This document shows positions 54,591-63,196 of a stretch of 64,000 nucleotides of DNA, in pieces. This stretch comes from a bacterium (GTDB taxonomy: Bacteria; Verrucomicrobiota; Verrucomicrobiia; Limisphaerales; RI-55): NCBI GenBank assembly GCA_016124235.1, contig WGOC01000010.1:151578-215577 (forward strand), read 5' to 3'. The translations under genes and the position numbers were made by a program. The notes under the pieces are model-generated. The model was not told the DNA's origin and did no database searches. It was given only the letters and a program-made list of their open reading frames with translations. Position 1 is the first letter of the stretch, and every line of letters starts with the position of its first letter.

Positions 54591-55231
54591 GTACTGCTTG
54601 TCTTAAATATTCTTGATCGCTTCTTCTTTGTTGTCGTCGGCACCCGGGCGCCGTTCATGAAGAGTTCGACCATGTTTCGAGCGGTCGCTCGGTCCAACTT
54701 GGTACCCGGCAATAACAAATTGGCCATGACACGAAAACTCAAGGCGCCGTAGATCCCATAGGTCAGATCACGACTGTTCAACCGTCGGTTCAGGGCACCG
54801 TCTCGTTGACCCTGCTTGATGACATCGTGAACGAATTCGAAGTTCCGCAAACGCTTCTGTTTGATCTTTGCGACAAACGGCATTTCGCCCGGGTTTGCAA
54901 ATGCACTCGCAAAAGACAGGCGCGTGAGACCCTGGTGCTCGCGGAGAAACTCAAACTGCGAAACGAGAAGTTCCACCAATTTGTCGTCGAGTGTCTTCAC
55001 TCGAGCGACAGCTACTTGCATGCGTTCAAAGCACTCGTCGTAAGCGGAATCCAGCAGCGAATTGAAGAGTCCCGCCTTGTTCTTGAAGTAATAGTAGATG
55101 ACGGGCTTGGTGTAGCGCGTGGCGGCCGCGATTTGGTTGATCGAGGTGGCGCCAAAGCCGGCGTCGGCGAAACATTGTTCCGCCACCGCGAGAATCTCGC
55201 GTCGTGCATTGGCTGTGGGCTCCCGTTTCAT
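54587..55231 (-). CDS. TetR-family repressor of the efflux operon
   Basis: A 214-residue regulator. The N-terminal helix-turn-helix is clear (ARREILAVAEQCFADAGF, then TSINQIAAATRYTKPVIYYYF), and the C-terminal ligand-binding domain is the usual length. The frame is open upstream to 55474, but that adds 81 residues without domain character and overlaps the operator, so ATG 55231 is used. It heads the operon of membrane fusion protein and MFS pump, with an ATGA overlap to the next gene. A palindrome 45 bases upstream is the likely binding site, so autoregulation with release by a pump substrate is expected. Confidence 0.88.
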   Translation of the reverse strand: MKREPTANARREILAVAEQCFADAGFGATSINQIAAATRYTKPVIYYYFKNKAGLFNSLLDSAYDECFERMQVAVARVKTLDDKLVELLVSQFEFLREHQGLTRLSFASAFANPGEMPFVAKIKQKRLRNFEFVHDVIKQGQRDGALNRRLNSRDLTYGIYGALSFRVMANLLLPGTKLDRATARNMVELFMNGARVPTTTKKKRSRIFKTSST

Positions 55232-55275
55232 CGGAGGCGAAAAGTGGTGGAACATCCAAGCCGCGTCAAACGGAA

Positions 55276-55293
55276 ACTTACCTAGTGGTAAGT
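55276..55293. promoter_or_regulatory. Probable TetR operator
   Basis: A perfect inverted repeat ACTTACC-TAGT-GGTAAGT lies 45 bases upstream of the tetR start, in the intergenic region shared with the divergent Gfo/Idh gene. Size and symmetry fit a TetR-family dimer site. Confidence 0.75.
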
Positions 55294-55466
55294 AGGTTCT
55301 TAAACTGTTGAAAATTCCAGCGCCCGTTTTGTGCCACCGTGCGATTTGGCGTCGGGAAGCCAGGTTGGGTGCAAGGCACTGGGTGCTTGTCATTTTACCG
55401 GTCCATTGACGAATAGATTTTTGACTTCCGCTTGACCATTGAGCGGGCTGCGCATTGAATTCATCC

Positions 55467-56822
55467 ATGCCCAAAAAATTTCATATCTCCCGGCGCACGT
55501 TTATTTCGCGCGCCAGTCTCACCGCCGCCGCCACGGGATTGCCACTTTGGTTCATTGAGCGCGACCTGGCCTTCGCGGCTGAACAAAGTTTCAGTGCCTC
55601 GAAATCGCCCAATGGCCGGCCCGGTTTGGCGTTGATCGGCTGCGGTGGCCGCGGGAGCGATGATCTGCGGGCGGCATCGAAATATGGCGATGTCGTCGCT
55701 CTTTGCGACGCGAAGGAAAGTGCCTTGGACAGTCTCGCCAATTTCTATGCCAAGAAAGGTAAGGCGCCCGCGAAGTTCACCGACTTTCGCCAACTGCTGG
55801 AATCGAAGAACGTCGACATCGTCGTCAACGGCACACCGGATCACTGGCATTCATTGGTGAATATCGGAGCGGCGCGCGCAAAAAAGGATATTTACGGGGA
55901 AAAGCCGTTGACGCTGGACGTCGCCGAAGGGCGGCACGTGATCCAAGCGGTCCGCGACAACAAGGTCGTATTCCAAACCGGCACGCAGCAACGCAGTGAC
56001 CGGCGCTTCCGTCTGGCCTGTGAACTGGTGCGCAACGGTCGCATCGGCAAGCTGCAAAAAGTGGAAGTGTTCGTCCCGGCTGGTTTGCGGGAAGGACCTT
56101 TCGCCACCGATCAGGAAATACCGCCGGGATTGCATTGGGATCTCTGGCTCGGTCAGGCGCCGAAGGTGGGTTATCAGAAGGAGCGCGCCGGCAACACCTT
56201 TCGGTGGTGGTGGGCCTACGCCGGTGGCCCCGTGACGGATTGGGGCGCGCATCACAACGATATTGCGCGCTGGGCGATTGGTCAGGACGGACCGCTGACG
56301 GTCCAAGCCAAGGCGACGGTCGGGCCGATCCCCGGCGGTTACACAACCTGTAAGGAATTTGAAGCAACGCTCGAGTGGGCAAACGACGTGACACAGATCG
56401 TCAAGACCACGACAGCCGACAGTCCATTTGGTGGCATTATCGATCCGAAGGGTCAACGTAATGGCGTTCGCTTGACCGGTACCGACGGCTGGATCTGGGT
56501 GAATCGCGGCGATCTGAAGGCAAGCAAAGATGAACTTTATCTCGATCCGTTGCCGGACAACGCGATCCATCTCAAAACGAGCAATGATCACATGGGCAAT
56601 TTCATGGAATGCGTGCAGTCGCGACAGGATCCGGTGGCCAAAGTTGAGGACGGTCATCTATCGGCGGTGATTGGCCATCTCATTATCATCGGCATGTTCC
56701 AAGGACGAAAACTCCAATGGGATGCCGCAAACGAAGTGTTTACCGGCGACGGCGCCGCCGAAGCGAACAAGCTGCTCGCCCGGGAAATGCGTAAACCTTA
56801 CGACTACAGCTACGTTTCTTAG
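55467..56822 (+). CDS. Tat-exported Gfo/Idh/MocA-family oxidoreductase
   Basis: A 451-residue protein with a twin-arginine signal (ISRRTFISRAS followed by a hydrophobic stretch), so it acts outside the cytoplasm. This is typical of the large exported Gfo/Idh group in Verrucomicrobiota and Planctomycetes. The Rossmann segment is LALIGCGGRGSDDL; the conserved region is YGEKPLTLDVAEGRHV, and GTQQRSDRRF and GPVTDWGAHHNDIA complete the family pattern. It probably oxidises a sugar or 3-keto-glycoside with a tightly bound cofactor. It is divergent from the tetR operon and may be affected by the shared operator. ATG 55467 is preferred to TTG 55455. Confidence 0.88.
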   Translation: MPKKFHISRRTFISRASLTAAATGLPLWFIERDLAFAAEQSFSASKSPNGRPGLALIGCGGRGSDDLRAASKYGDVVALCDAKESALDSLANFYAKKGKAPAKFTDFRQLLESKNVDIVVNGTPDHWHSLVNIGAARAKKDIYGEKPLTLDVAEGRHVIQAVRDNKVVFQTGTQQRSDRRFRLACELVRNGRIGKLQKVEVFVPAGLREGPFATDQEIPPGLHWDLWLGQAPKVGYQKERAGNTFRWWWAYAGGPVTDWGAHHNDIARWAIGQDGPLTVQAKATVGPIPGGYTTCKEFEATLEWANDVTQIVKTTTADSPFGGIIDPKGQRNGVRLTGTDGWIWVNRGDLKASKDELYLDPLPDNAIHLKTSNDHMGNFMECVQSRQDPVAKVEDGHLSAVIGHLIIIGMFQGRKLQWDAANEVFTGDGAAEANKLLAREMRKPYDYSYVS

Positions 56823-56846
56823 GGAAACGATTCAAAAGCTCCTTGG

Positions 56847-56874
56847 CTGCCACTCGGTTGCAACCGAGTGGCAG
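56847..56874. repeat. Perfect 28-base palindrome
   Basis: CTGCCACTCGGTTG is followed immediately by its exact reverse complement. It lies between the convergent Gfo/Idh and PqiA-like genes, 24 bases after the first stop. There is no T-tract of note, so it looks like a REP-type element that may also act as a terminator. Confidence 0.75.
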
Positions 56875-56940
56875 ATTTGTTGGCGAGCGAAATATTGAAG
56901 ACGAGCAGAACGGCGCGGTTCGATTACGAAGTGCCGGCGT

Positions 56941-57447
56941 TCATTCTTCGAGGCGTGAGGCGATTCGTCCCGTCCAAGTGGACGCGATTTGGGTGAGCAT
57001 GACGGAGACGAAAAACATGAAAAATCCGCCACCGACCTTGACACTCGCGACGCCTCCGGATTTCACCGTCAACACCAGGATCGCGACGACGAACACATCG
57101 AGCATGGACCACTTGCCCATGTGTGACACGAATTTGTAGAACGTCTTTGCCTGTTCACGAGTCAGCCGCGGGTAAAGCCAGACCGCCAGCAACGCTGTTA
57201 TCTTCACGATCGGAAAACACAGCGTGAAGACGAACAGGATGAGAAACAAAAACAGTTCGCCATTTTTAAAAAGGACAATCAAACCATGGAAGACGGAGAC
57301 TTGATTTTCGAACAGCCAGAGCTTGGTAACCGCGGTAAACGGTAGAAAGATTCCAGCGACAAAGAATCCGATCGCCGCCAGGAGCATCGACACGATGGTC
57401 ACCCCCGGGCGGCGGTGGGTATTCAGCAATGGCAAGTGTTGTCCCAT
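56941..57447 (-). CDS. PqiA-like (paraquat-inducible protein A) membrane protein
   Basis: A 168-residue protein with about four transmembrane helices, corresponding to one PqiA half-module. Typical landmarks are the KITALLAVWLYPRL segment and HMGKWSMLDVFVVAILVLTVKSGG. Full-length PqiA of E. coli carries two such modules and works with MCE proteins in envelope lipid transport; single-module forms are common. No MCE (PqiB/C) gene is adjacent. The zinc-ribbon cysteines often found before the first helix are absent from this frame. Confidence 0.75.
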   Translation of the reverse strand: MGQHLPLLNTHRRPGVTIVSMLLAAIGFFVAGIFLPFTAVTKLWLFENQVSVFHGLIVLFKNGELFLFLILFVFTLCFPIVKITALLAVWLYPRLTREQAKTFYKFVSHMGKWSMLDVFVVAILVLTVKSGGVASVKVGGGFFMFFVSVMLTQIASTWTGRIASRLEE

Positions 57448-57660
57448 TCAGGCGCCGAAGCATAGCCCGCGATGACAACTTGGACAAACCTTCGTGTCGT
57501 ACGGAGAAAGTCACCTGTTGCTGACGGTCGAGTGCCATGCACCGATCGCACAGGCTTTCCGGCCTCACCGGATTGGGACAAATGGACTGCGTCAAAAAGT
57601 TGTTCGCTTAATTCTTCCCAGTGATTGGCGGGCAATCTAAATTTTGTACAACAATCCATT

Positions 57661-58113
57661 ATGACTCCCCTTCACATTCCCTCCAACGGCGGCGCCAAGC
57701 TGAACGTTCTCGGCATTCCCATGGTGATGCGCATACACGGCCGTGACACAAACGGCACCGTCAGCGCCGTCGAATCGCACGATGTGCCTGGGGGTGGTCC
57801 ACCGCCGCACATTCACCATCGTGAGGACGAGACATTTCAAATTATCGAGGGCGAGTATGAGTGGACCGTCGGCGATCAGAAATTTGTCGCCCAACCGGGC
57901 GCAACGGTCTTTGCCCCACGTGGCATTCCGCACACCTATCGCTACCTCGGCACGACCCCTGGCCGGTTGATGTGCATCATGACGCCGTCCGGTTTCGAGG
58001 GCTTCTTTGAGGAGATCAGCGCGTTGAGTCCGGAGCAACAGCAGGACATTCCGCGCGTGATGGAAATCGCCAAAAAATTTGGTCTCGAGTTCCTTCCGCC
58101 GCCCGCGGCTTAG
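57661..58113 (+). CDS. Small cupin protein (copy 1)
   Basis: A 150-residue single-domain cupin. Motif 1, GGGPPPHIHHREDETFQIIEG, supplies the two His and one Glu metal ligands, and motif 2, PGATVFAPRGIPHTYR, the last His. The family includes quercetin dioxygenase-like enzymes and binding proteins, so function is open. It is a close paralogue of the gene at 59826, with which it shares most residues including HGRDTNG, the cupin core and the FLPPP end. The AraC regulator gene follows about 100 bases downstream. The start is ATG 57661; an extension upstream has no support. Confidence 0.85.
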   Translation: MTPLHIPSNGGAKLNVLGIPMVMRIHGRDTNGTVSAVESHDVPGGGPPPHIHHREDETFQIIEGEYEWTVGDQKFVAQPGATVFAPRGIPHTYRYLGTTPGRLMCIMTPSGFEGFFEEISALSPEQQQDIPRVMEIAKKFGLEFLPPPAA

Positions 58114-58214
58114 GCTCCCATCCAAAGACACACCGTTGCGCCTGGCAACGGCCCGGAAAAGGATTGCTTCCGCACGCTGGAATTAGATGCTCTGCCGTGT
58201 CTCGTTAGTAGAGC

Positions 58215-59087
58215 ATGCTGAATTTCTACGAGGCCGTCCGCCGGAATCCGGGCATTAAGAAGCTCGAGATTGGCGATTTTCTTTTTGCGGAATACGCCTG
58301 TGGGATTGGCGACGAAAAAGTTCCGCTCTGGGTACAAAAGGACTATTTGGTCCATGTGCTGACCGGCCGCAAAACGTGGCACACATCCGAAGGCATTTAC
58401 GTAGCAAATCCTGGGGATACCGTCTTCTTCCGAAAAGGCGCCGCCATCATTGAGCAGCATTTGGAAGTCGAGTTTTGTCTGTTCAATTTCTTCGTCTCCG
58501 ACGAATTAATCCGCAGTACCGTTCGTGAAACGGCCGGCAGTTTGAATCGTCTCCCACCCGCCGTTTCTCCCATTGGAACCGCACTGCGGGTTGAAAACGA
58601 CCTGATCCTGGGGGCGTTCTTCCAGTCGATGCGCGCTTACATCTCCGGCAATGAGAGGCCCGCGGAATCCCTCCTTCGACTGAAGCTCAAGGAACTCATC
58701 CTGAGCATTCTCATGAGTGGCAAGAACCCCACGCTCGCCGCCTACTTTCAGTTTGTCGCCGCTGCCGACGCGCCATCGGTTGCGGACATCATGCAGGCCA
58801 ATTTTCGATTCAACCTTTCGCTCGAAGAATTTGCCCGGCTTTGTCATCGGAGTCTTTCCTCCTTCAAGCGCGAGTTTGAAAAGCACTTCCAGCAATCGCC
58901 CGGAAAATGGTTGCTCCAACAACGACTGGATTACGCCGCGACTTTGCTCCGCAGTTCAACGTTGAACGTCACCGAAATCGCGCTCGAGAGCGGGTTCGAG
59001 GATGTATCCCATTTTAGTCGCGTGTTCAAAGAACGCTTTGGTGACTCTCCCGCCACTTATCGGGAGAAAGTTATGGTCCAAGTCTGA
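58215..59087 (+). CDS. AraC-family transcriptional regulator
   Basis: A 290-residue regulator. The N-terminal 160 residues form a cupin-like sensing domain (KTWHTSEGIYVANPGDTVFFRKGA), and the C-terminal 100 carry the double helix-turn-helix (NLSLEEFARLCHRSLSSFKREF and LNVTEIALESGFEDVSHFSRVF). It lies between two paralogous cupin genes and before a small AhpD-like gene, all on the plus strand, and may control them. Its ligand is unknown. Confidence 0.88.
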   Translation: MLNFYEAVRRNPGIKKLEIGDFLFAEYACGIGDEKVPLWVQKDYLVHVLTGRKTWHTSEGIYVANPGDTVFFRKGAAIIEQHLEVEFCLFNFFVSDELIRSTVRETAGSLNRLPPAVSPIGTALRVENDLILGAFFQSMRAYISGNERPAESLLRLKLKELILSILMSGKNPTLAAYFQFVAAADAPSVADIMQANFRFNLSLEEFARLCHRSLSSFKREFEKHFQQSPGKWLLQQRLDYAATLLRSSTLNVTEIALESGFEDVSHFSRVFKERFGDSPATYREKVMVQV

Positions 59088-59197
59088 ACTCCAGGGTCAA
59101 CAATTTGGGCCGCGCAGCAAAGCACACCAAGGGCTCGTTCACCAGCATCACCATCGATTCGCGCCGGACCAGTAATCCGACGGGAATTCGACAACTC

Positions 59198-59503
59198 ATG
59201 TACACCAAAGAAAACCTGACACGAATCAAGAAGATGAACGAACTCGCGCCCGACTTGATGAAGGCCTTCTGGGCTTTCGACAAAGCGGCCGTCGCCGCCG
59301 GCGCAATTCCCGTGAAATACAAGGAACTCATTGCCGTGGCGGTTGCGGTCACCACGCAGTGCCCCTACTGCATTGAGATCCACACGGCGAACGCGCGCAA
59401 CGCCGGTGCCAACGATACCGAATTGACCGAAGCCACGATGGTGGCCGCCGCCTTGCGGGCCGGCGCATCAGTCACTCACGCCACGCATGCATTGGCCAAC
59501 TGA
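59198..59503 (+). CDS. AhpD-like/carboxymuconolactone decarboxylase-family protein
   Basis: A 101-residue all-helical protein with the AhpD core CPYCIEIH: Cys55, Cys58 and His62. This redox pair serves in peroxide reduction in AhpD; other relatives are gamma-carboxymuconolactone decarboxylases, but the two cysteines favour the thiol-peroxidase type. The frame extends 31 codons upstream without start features, so ATG 59198 (MYTKENLTRIKKMNEL) is used. It is downstream of the AraC gene by about 110 bases. Confidence 0.85.
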   Translation: MYTKENLTRIKKMNELAPDLMKAFWAFDKAAVAAGAIPVKYKELIAVAVAVTTQCPYCIEIHTANARNAGANDTELTEATMVAAALRAGASVTHATHALAN

Positions 59504-59825
59504 CATTGCGTTAGATTGAACTCACGCGGCTCTTTCGAGAATTGCACCGAGCCGCTGCCATCCGCTTCGATTGACTCGACAATTCGCACCAAGCAATTGG
59601 CCCAAGCGGATCTTGAGCAGCAAACAGTCGAATCGTGGCAGCGGCTTTCGTTCATCATGGATTCAATCGAACCTCCGGCTGCAGATGGACGAACGCAACG
59701 CCGTATTCGCGCCAGCACGCGCTTTGCAGATCGAGCTTGGTCGCAAACCGTTTGGCGGCTTAACGTCTGGTTAATTCATTCTGTGCGGTCCAAGCTCACC
59801 GTTCGGATTCCATTTTGATCAATTC
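59504..59825. other. Intergenic stretch, nothing recognised
   Basis: About 320 bases separate the AhpD-like gene and the second cupin gene. Reading frames here are short and have no protein-like features. I see no RNA gene, repeat or clear promoter; the promoter of the cupin gene presumably lies in the AT-richer last 60 bases. Confidence 0.4.
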
Positions 59826-60275
59826 ATGACCCCGCTCCATTTGGCCAACGACGAAGGCAAATTGCTGACTCTACTTGGTATCCCGTCCAACATCCGCGTT
59901 CATGGCCGTGATACAAATGGTGCCGTCAGCGTGATTGAAATGCGTGACCAGCCTGGCGGTGGCGCGCCCCAACACGTGCATTCACGCGAGGACGAAACGT
60001 TTCAGGTGTTGGAGGGCGAATACGAATTCACCTGCGGCGACAAAACCTTCATCGCGAAGCCAGGCGCTACTGTTTTTGCGCCCCGCGATATTCCTCACGG
60101 GTATCGTTACCTGGGCAATTCGCCGGGGCGAATTCTGTTGATCGCGACGCCGGCGGGAATCGAGGAATGGTTCGAGGAAGTCGGGGCGCTGACCGCAGAG
60201 CAGCAGGACATTCCCCGGGTGATTGAGCTCGGGAAGAAATACGGACTCGAATTTCTACCGCCGCCGCAATCGTGA
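59826..60275 (+). CDS. Small cupin protein (copy 2)
   Basis: A 149-residue cupin, paralogous to the gene at 57661. The metal-binding motif is GGGAPQHVHSREDETFQVLEG, and the second motif PGATVFAPRDIPHGYR. Both copies share the HGRDTNG, GIP, FEE and DIPRV elements and the C-terminal GLEFLPPP, so they arose by duplication. Differences cluster at the N-terminus and in the C-terminal helix. A hairpin about 105 bases downstream may end its transcript. Confidence 0.85.
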   Translation: MTPLHLANDEGKLLTLLGIPSNIRVHGRDTNGAVSVIEMRDQPGGGAPQHVHSREDETFQVLEGEYEFTCGDKTFIAKPGATVFAPRDIPHGYRYLGNSPGRILLIATPAGIEEWFEEVGALTAEQQDIPRVIELGKKYGLEFLPPPQS

Positions 60276-60381
60276 CCAACACAAAGCTTGATATGATCCC
60301 GCGGCGACGCTGAGCCGAATTCCTGTCGCACATCGGCGACGTCGCGCCGTCCGTTGTCGTGCGTCAGCGACAATTCTGTGC

Positions 60382-60400
60382 CGGGCTTTGGTAAAGCCCG
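60382..60400. repeat. Hairpin CGGGCTTT/AAAGCCCG
   Basis: Perfect eight-base arms around a three-base loop, followed by CTTTCTG. It lies about 105 bases after the second cupin gene and before the histidine kinase gene. It could be a weak terminator or a short REP-like repeat. Confidence 0.45.
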
Positions 60401-60529
60401 CTTTCTGCGTGCTTCGTGGTTGCATCATTTTTGCGGGTTCAAAAAACCAACTCTGTCATCCGGTTTCATCTTGTTTGCAAGGCAGCATGAGATAGCTTTT
60501 TTCAAGATCGAGTTAGGAGATCGCTTAGT

Positions 60530-61978
60530 ATGATGGATATCGACACGTGTGAAACTTCGAGTCGCCACAAGTGCCTGATTTATGAGGCCGACCCCAGCGA
60601 GCTTGCGCCGGTGGTGGTGCCATTTTTGACGGGAGGTCTGCAGACGAATTGGCGTTGCCTTTATCTCGGGTCGCCGGAATCGATCGCGGTTGTCAAAGGG
60701 GGCCTTGTGCGACGCGGAATTGATGTGGTGGCGGAAATCCGACGCGGTGGCCTGGTGTTTTCTTCCGACCGTGAACATCTGAAGACTGGATTTGCTCCTC
60801 GGCTTCTCGTTGAGCAGATCGCCCACTTGGTGGACGAAGCGGTTCGTGATGGGTTCCAAGGTTTGTGTGCCGCCGGCGACATGGCGTGGGAACTCGGCAC
60901 CGCTGAAAACTTTGAGCATCTACTCGAGTACGAAGCGTTGCTCGAGAATGTGTTTCGCGAAAAGCCGCTGCAAGGTATCTGCCTCTACAACTCCACGATG
61001 TTGCCGGCGCACGGACTGCAGGATGCGCTGCTCACCCACCAGTGTTTGTATGACGGTGAACGCCTCGTGCGCGACAATTGTTTCTATGTGCCGCCGGACG
61101 CGCTTTTGGCGAAGGGATTTGACCGCGAAGATTTGTGTGAATGGATGTCGGGACAGATCATGCGGATCCAGGGAGCGGAGCGCGAACGTGACGCGGCGAT
61201 TGCTGCGCGAACCGTCAGCGACGTCGAGCGGGAATACCTGGCCACCGAGCTGCGAGCGGCCCGAAGCGAACAGGAGTCGTTGTCGTATTCCATTGCGCAC
61301 GATTTGAGTTCGCCCCTTCGCCACATTGAATATTTTGTAAAAAAGTTTCGCGAGAAGGCCGCGCCCGGCGCGCTCCCGGAACATCAGCAATGGCTGGATC
61401 ACATTTCCGAAAGGACCTCCCACATGCAGCGCTTGCTGGAAGGCCTCCTTGCGCTGGGAATCGCCGCACAGACCGAACTGCGGAAGGAACCGGTCGACCT
61501 CGCCGTCTTGGCGGACGAAGCCTTCACGCGGCTGCGATGGGACCATCCGGATCGAACGGTGCAGGTTGAAATAGAAAAACCGATGCTAGTCATGGGTGAT
61601 CTGCCGTTGCTTCGTTCGGTAATCGACAATCTGGTCAGCAACGCCTGGAAGTTCACGGCCAAGACCACCGAAGCCCGGATTGAACTGCGTCGTGTCGAGG
61701 CGCGGGCAAGTGACGCGACGTTCCGCATGGCGGACAACGGTGCCGGCTTTTCTCCCACGGCGGCCGGGCGTCTTTTCGGCGTCTTTGAGCGCCTCCATGC
61801 GCAAAGTGAGTATGCTGGCACGGGCATGGGACTGGCAACGGTACGGCGGATCGTCGAGCGGCATGGCGGACGCATCTGGGCGGAAGGCAACATCGGTGCC
61901 GGCGCCCAGTTTTACTTTACCCTCCCAATCGGAATAAACGGGGTGGCGTCAAAGATTGAATCGGCCATCGCCGCCTGA
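60530..61978 (+). CDS. MEDS-domain sensor histidine kinase
   Basis: A 482-residue soluble sensor kinase. The first 165 residues match the MEDS (methanogen/methylotroph, DcmR sensory) domain (HKCLIYEADPSELAPVVVPFL, GDMAWEL). A coiled linker follows, then HisKA with the phosphorylated His257 in SYSIAHDLSSPLRHIEYF. The ATPase domain has N box DNLVSNAWKFT, G1 DNGAGFS (about 403) and G2 GTGMGLATV. No transmembrane helix is present, so the signal is cytoplasmic. No response regulator gene is adjacent. The start is supported by AGGAG at 60515-60519, ten bases before the ATG. Confidence 0.9.
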   Translation: MMDIDTCETSSRHKCLIYEADPSELAPVVVPFLTGGLQTNWRCLYLGSPESIAVVKGGLVRRGIDVVAEIRRGGLVFSSDREHLKTGFAPRLLVEQIAHLVDEAVRDGFQGLCAAGDMAWELGTAENFEHLLEYEALLENVFREKPLQGICLYNSTMLPAHGLQDALLTHQCLYDGERLVRDNCFYVPPDALLAKGFDREDLCEWMSGQIMRIQGAERERDAAIAARTVSDVEREYLATELRAARSEQESLSYSIAHDLSSPLRHIEYFVKKFREKAAPGALPEHQQWLDHISERTSHMQRLLEGLLALGIAAQTELRKEPVDLAVLADEAFTRLRWDHPDRTVQVEIEKPMLVMGDLPLLRSVIDNLVSNAWKFTAKTTEARIELRRVEARASDATFRMADNGAGFSPTAAGRLFGVFERLHAQSEYAGTGMGLATVRRIVERHGGRIWAEGNIGAGAQFYFTLPIGINGVASKIESAIAA

Positions 61979-62092
61979 TCACCGTTCGGTCGTCCCATTT
62001 CGCTGTTCACGCGGGATGCGATTTCGACCCCAAAACGACCGGGAAAAACAAGACGAGAAGCGTGCGTCGAAAACGACGTCGCTGCCGCCTCA

Positions 62093-63100
62093 TCATTGAC
62101 GGTACGAAATACCCGCCAGCACATATTCGTCGGTGGCCACAAAGCAAATCGCCGACGGCGACGTGGGTAACCCATCATTGCCAGCCGCCCACGATCTTCC
62201 ATGATCGCCTGAAACAAAGAGACCGACCGGTTCTCGTTCGCAATCGGTCTTGCCGGCGGCACCAACAAAGACGTGCGATTTATTCGCGCCCAGGGTCCAA
62301 ACCGGGGCATTTGCCGGCAGGCCAAGATTGCCATCAAGCCAGTTGTTTCCTAAGTCGTCGCTGACAAAAACTCCGCCGGGATTGTGCCCGACAACGATCG
62401 AACTCCCGATCGTCACGAGTTCCAGCGGGACCACATCTCCGACTTTATTCCATCGGTCCGCTTCTGGCCGGCAGCGATACAGGCCGTTGCTGTAAAGACC
62501 TGCGAAGACGGTGCCGTCGACGTTCGCCAAATCGAATGCCTGTGCGCCGACCGGCAGCCCGGCGCTTTTGCCGGTCCACGAGTTGCCGCCGTCATTTGAA
62601 ACGAAAATGCCGCGACCATCCGTGCCAGCATAGATGGTTTGTCCCACCACCAGAAGGGATCGTACATGGGAATCAGTCAGGCCGTTGTTCGCGGATTTCC
62701 AGCTCGTGCCTTTCGCGTCTGAAACCAGCACTCCATGTTTGTGCGTGCCCGCCAAAACGCGCTCGCCTTGAATTGCGAAGCAGAGGATGCGGGCTTCGGC
62801 GCCGAGGCGCCGCGCCGGCGAATGCCAGTTGTCACCGAAATCGTTCGAGACGAAGATACCGCGGTCCGTTCCGGCAAACACAGAACCACCGACGACGATC
62901 AGCGCGTTGATGCGAACGTCGGTCGGAAGGCCGCGGCCCACTTGCGACCACGAAGTTCCGTTGTCGATCGATTTGAACAAACCGAAAATCTCCCCCGCCG
63001 CGACGGCGCAATTTCCCTGCAACAAGTAAGCGATCAGAAGGGGAAAGACCTGCAGATAGGTTGAGGAGAATCGGCTGCGGAAAATCGATTTTTGCGTCAT
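62093..63100 (-). CDS. Exported BNR-repeat beta-propeller protein
   Basis: A 335-residue protein with a signal peptide (YLQVFPLLIAYLLQGNCAVA). Asp-box-like motifs recur every 45-55 residues: SIDNGTSWSQV, SNDFGDNWHSP, SNDGGNSWTGK, SDDLGNNWLDG, SGDHGRSWAAG. These mark a propeller of the Ycf48/sialidase-like superfamily with at least five blades. No enzymatic residues were recognised, so a binding or structural role is more likely. ATG 63100 is used, since the earlier GTG adds only five residues. Confidence 0.75.
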   Translation of the reverse strand: MTQKSIFRSRFSSTYLQVFPLLIAYLLQGNCAVAAGEIFGLFKSIDNGTSWSQVGRGLPTDVRINALIVVGGSVFAGTDRGIFVSNDFGDNWHSPARRLGAEARILCFAIQGERVLAGTHKHGVLVSDAKGTSWKSANNGLTDSHVRSLLVVGQTIYAGTDGRGIFVSNDGGNSWTGKSAGLPVGAQAFDLANVDGTVFAGLYSNGLYRCRPEADRWNKVGDVVPLELVTIGSSIVVGHNPGGVFVSDDLGNNWLDGNLGLPANAPVWTLGANKSHVFVGAAGKTDCEREPVGLFVSGDHGRSWAAGNDGLPTSPSAICFVATDEYVLAGISYRQ

Positions 63101-63196
63101 GGCTGCGTTCGACACGGACCAGAATGACAGGGTTCATTGAATCCAAAGCCTTTCAAATCGAAGTGTAATTTTTGCGGCGCGATCAATCGCACGAGA

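Noticed and set aside
57266..57595. Minus-strand frame with a CDRC motif upstream of the PqiA-like gene
   Set aside because: It could be mistaken for a zinc ribbon of PqiA, but it is in a different frame and continues as a shadow through the PqiA-like gene.
59516..59818. 100-codon frame between the AhpD-like and cupin genes
   Set aside because: Composition is not protein-like, with no ribosome binding site and no recognised domain.
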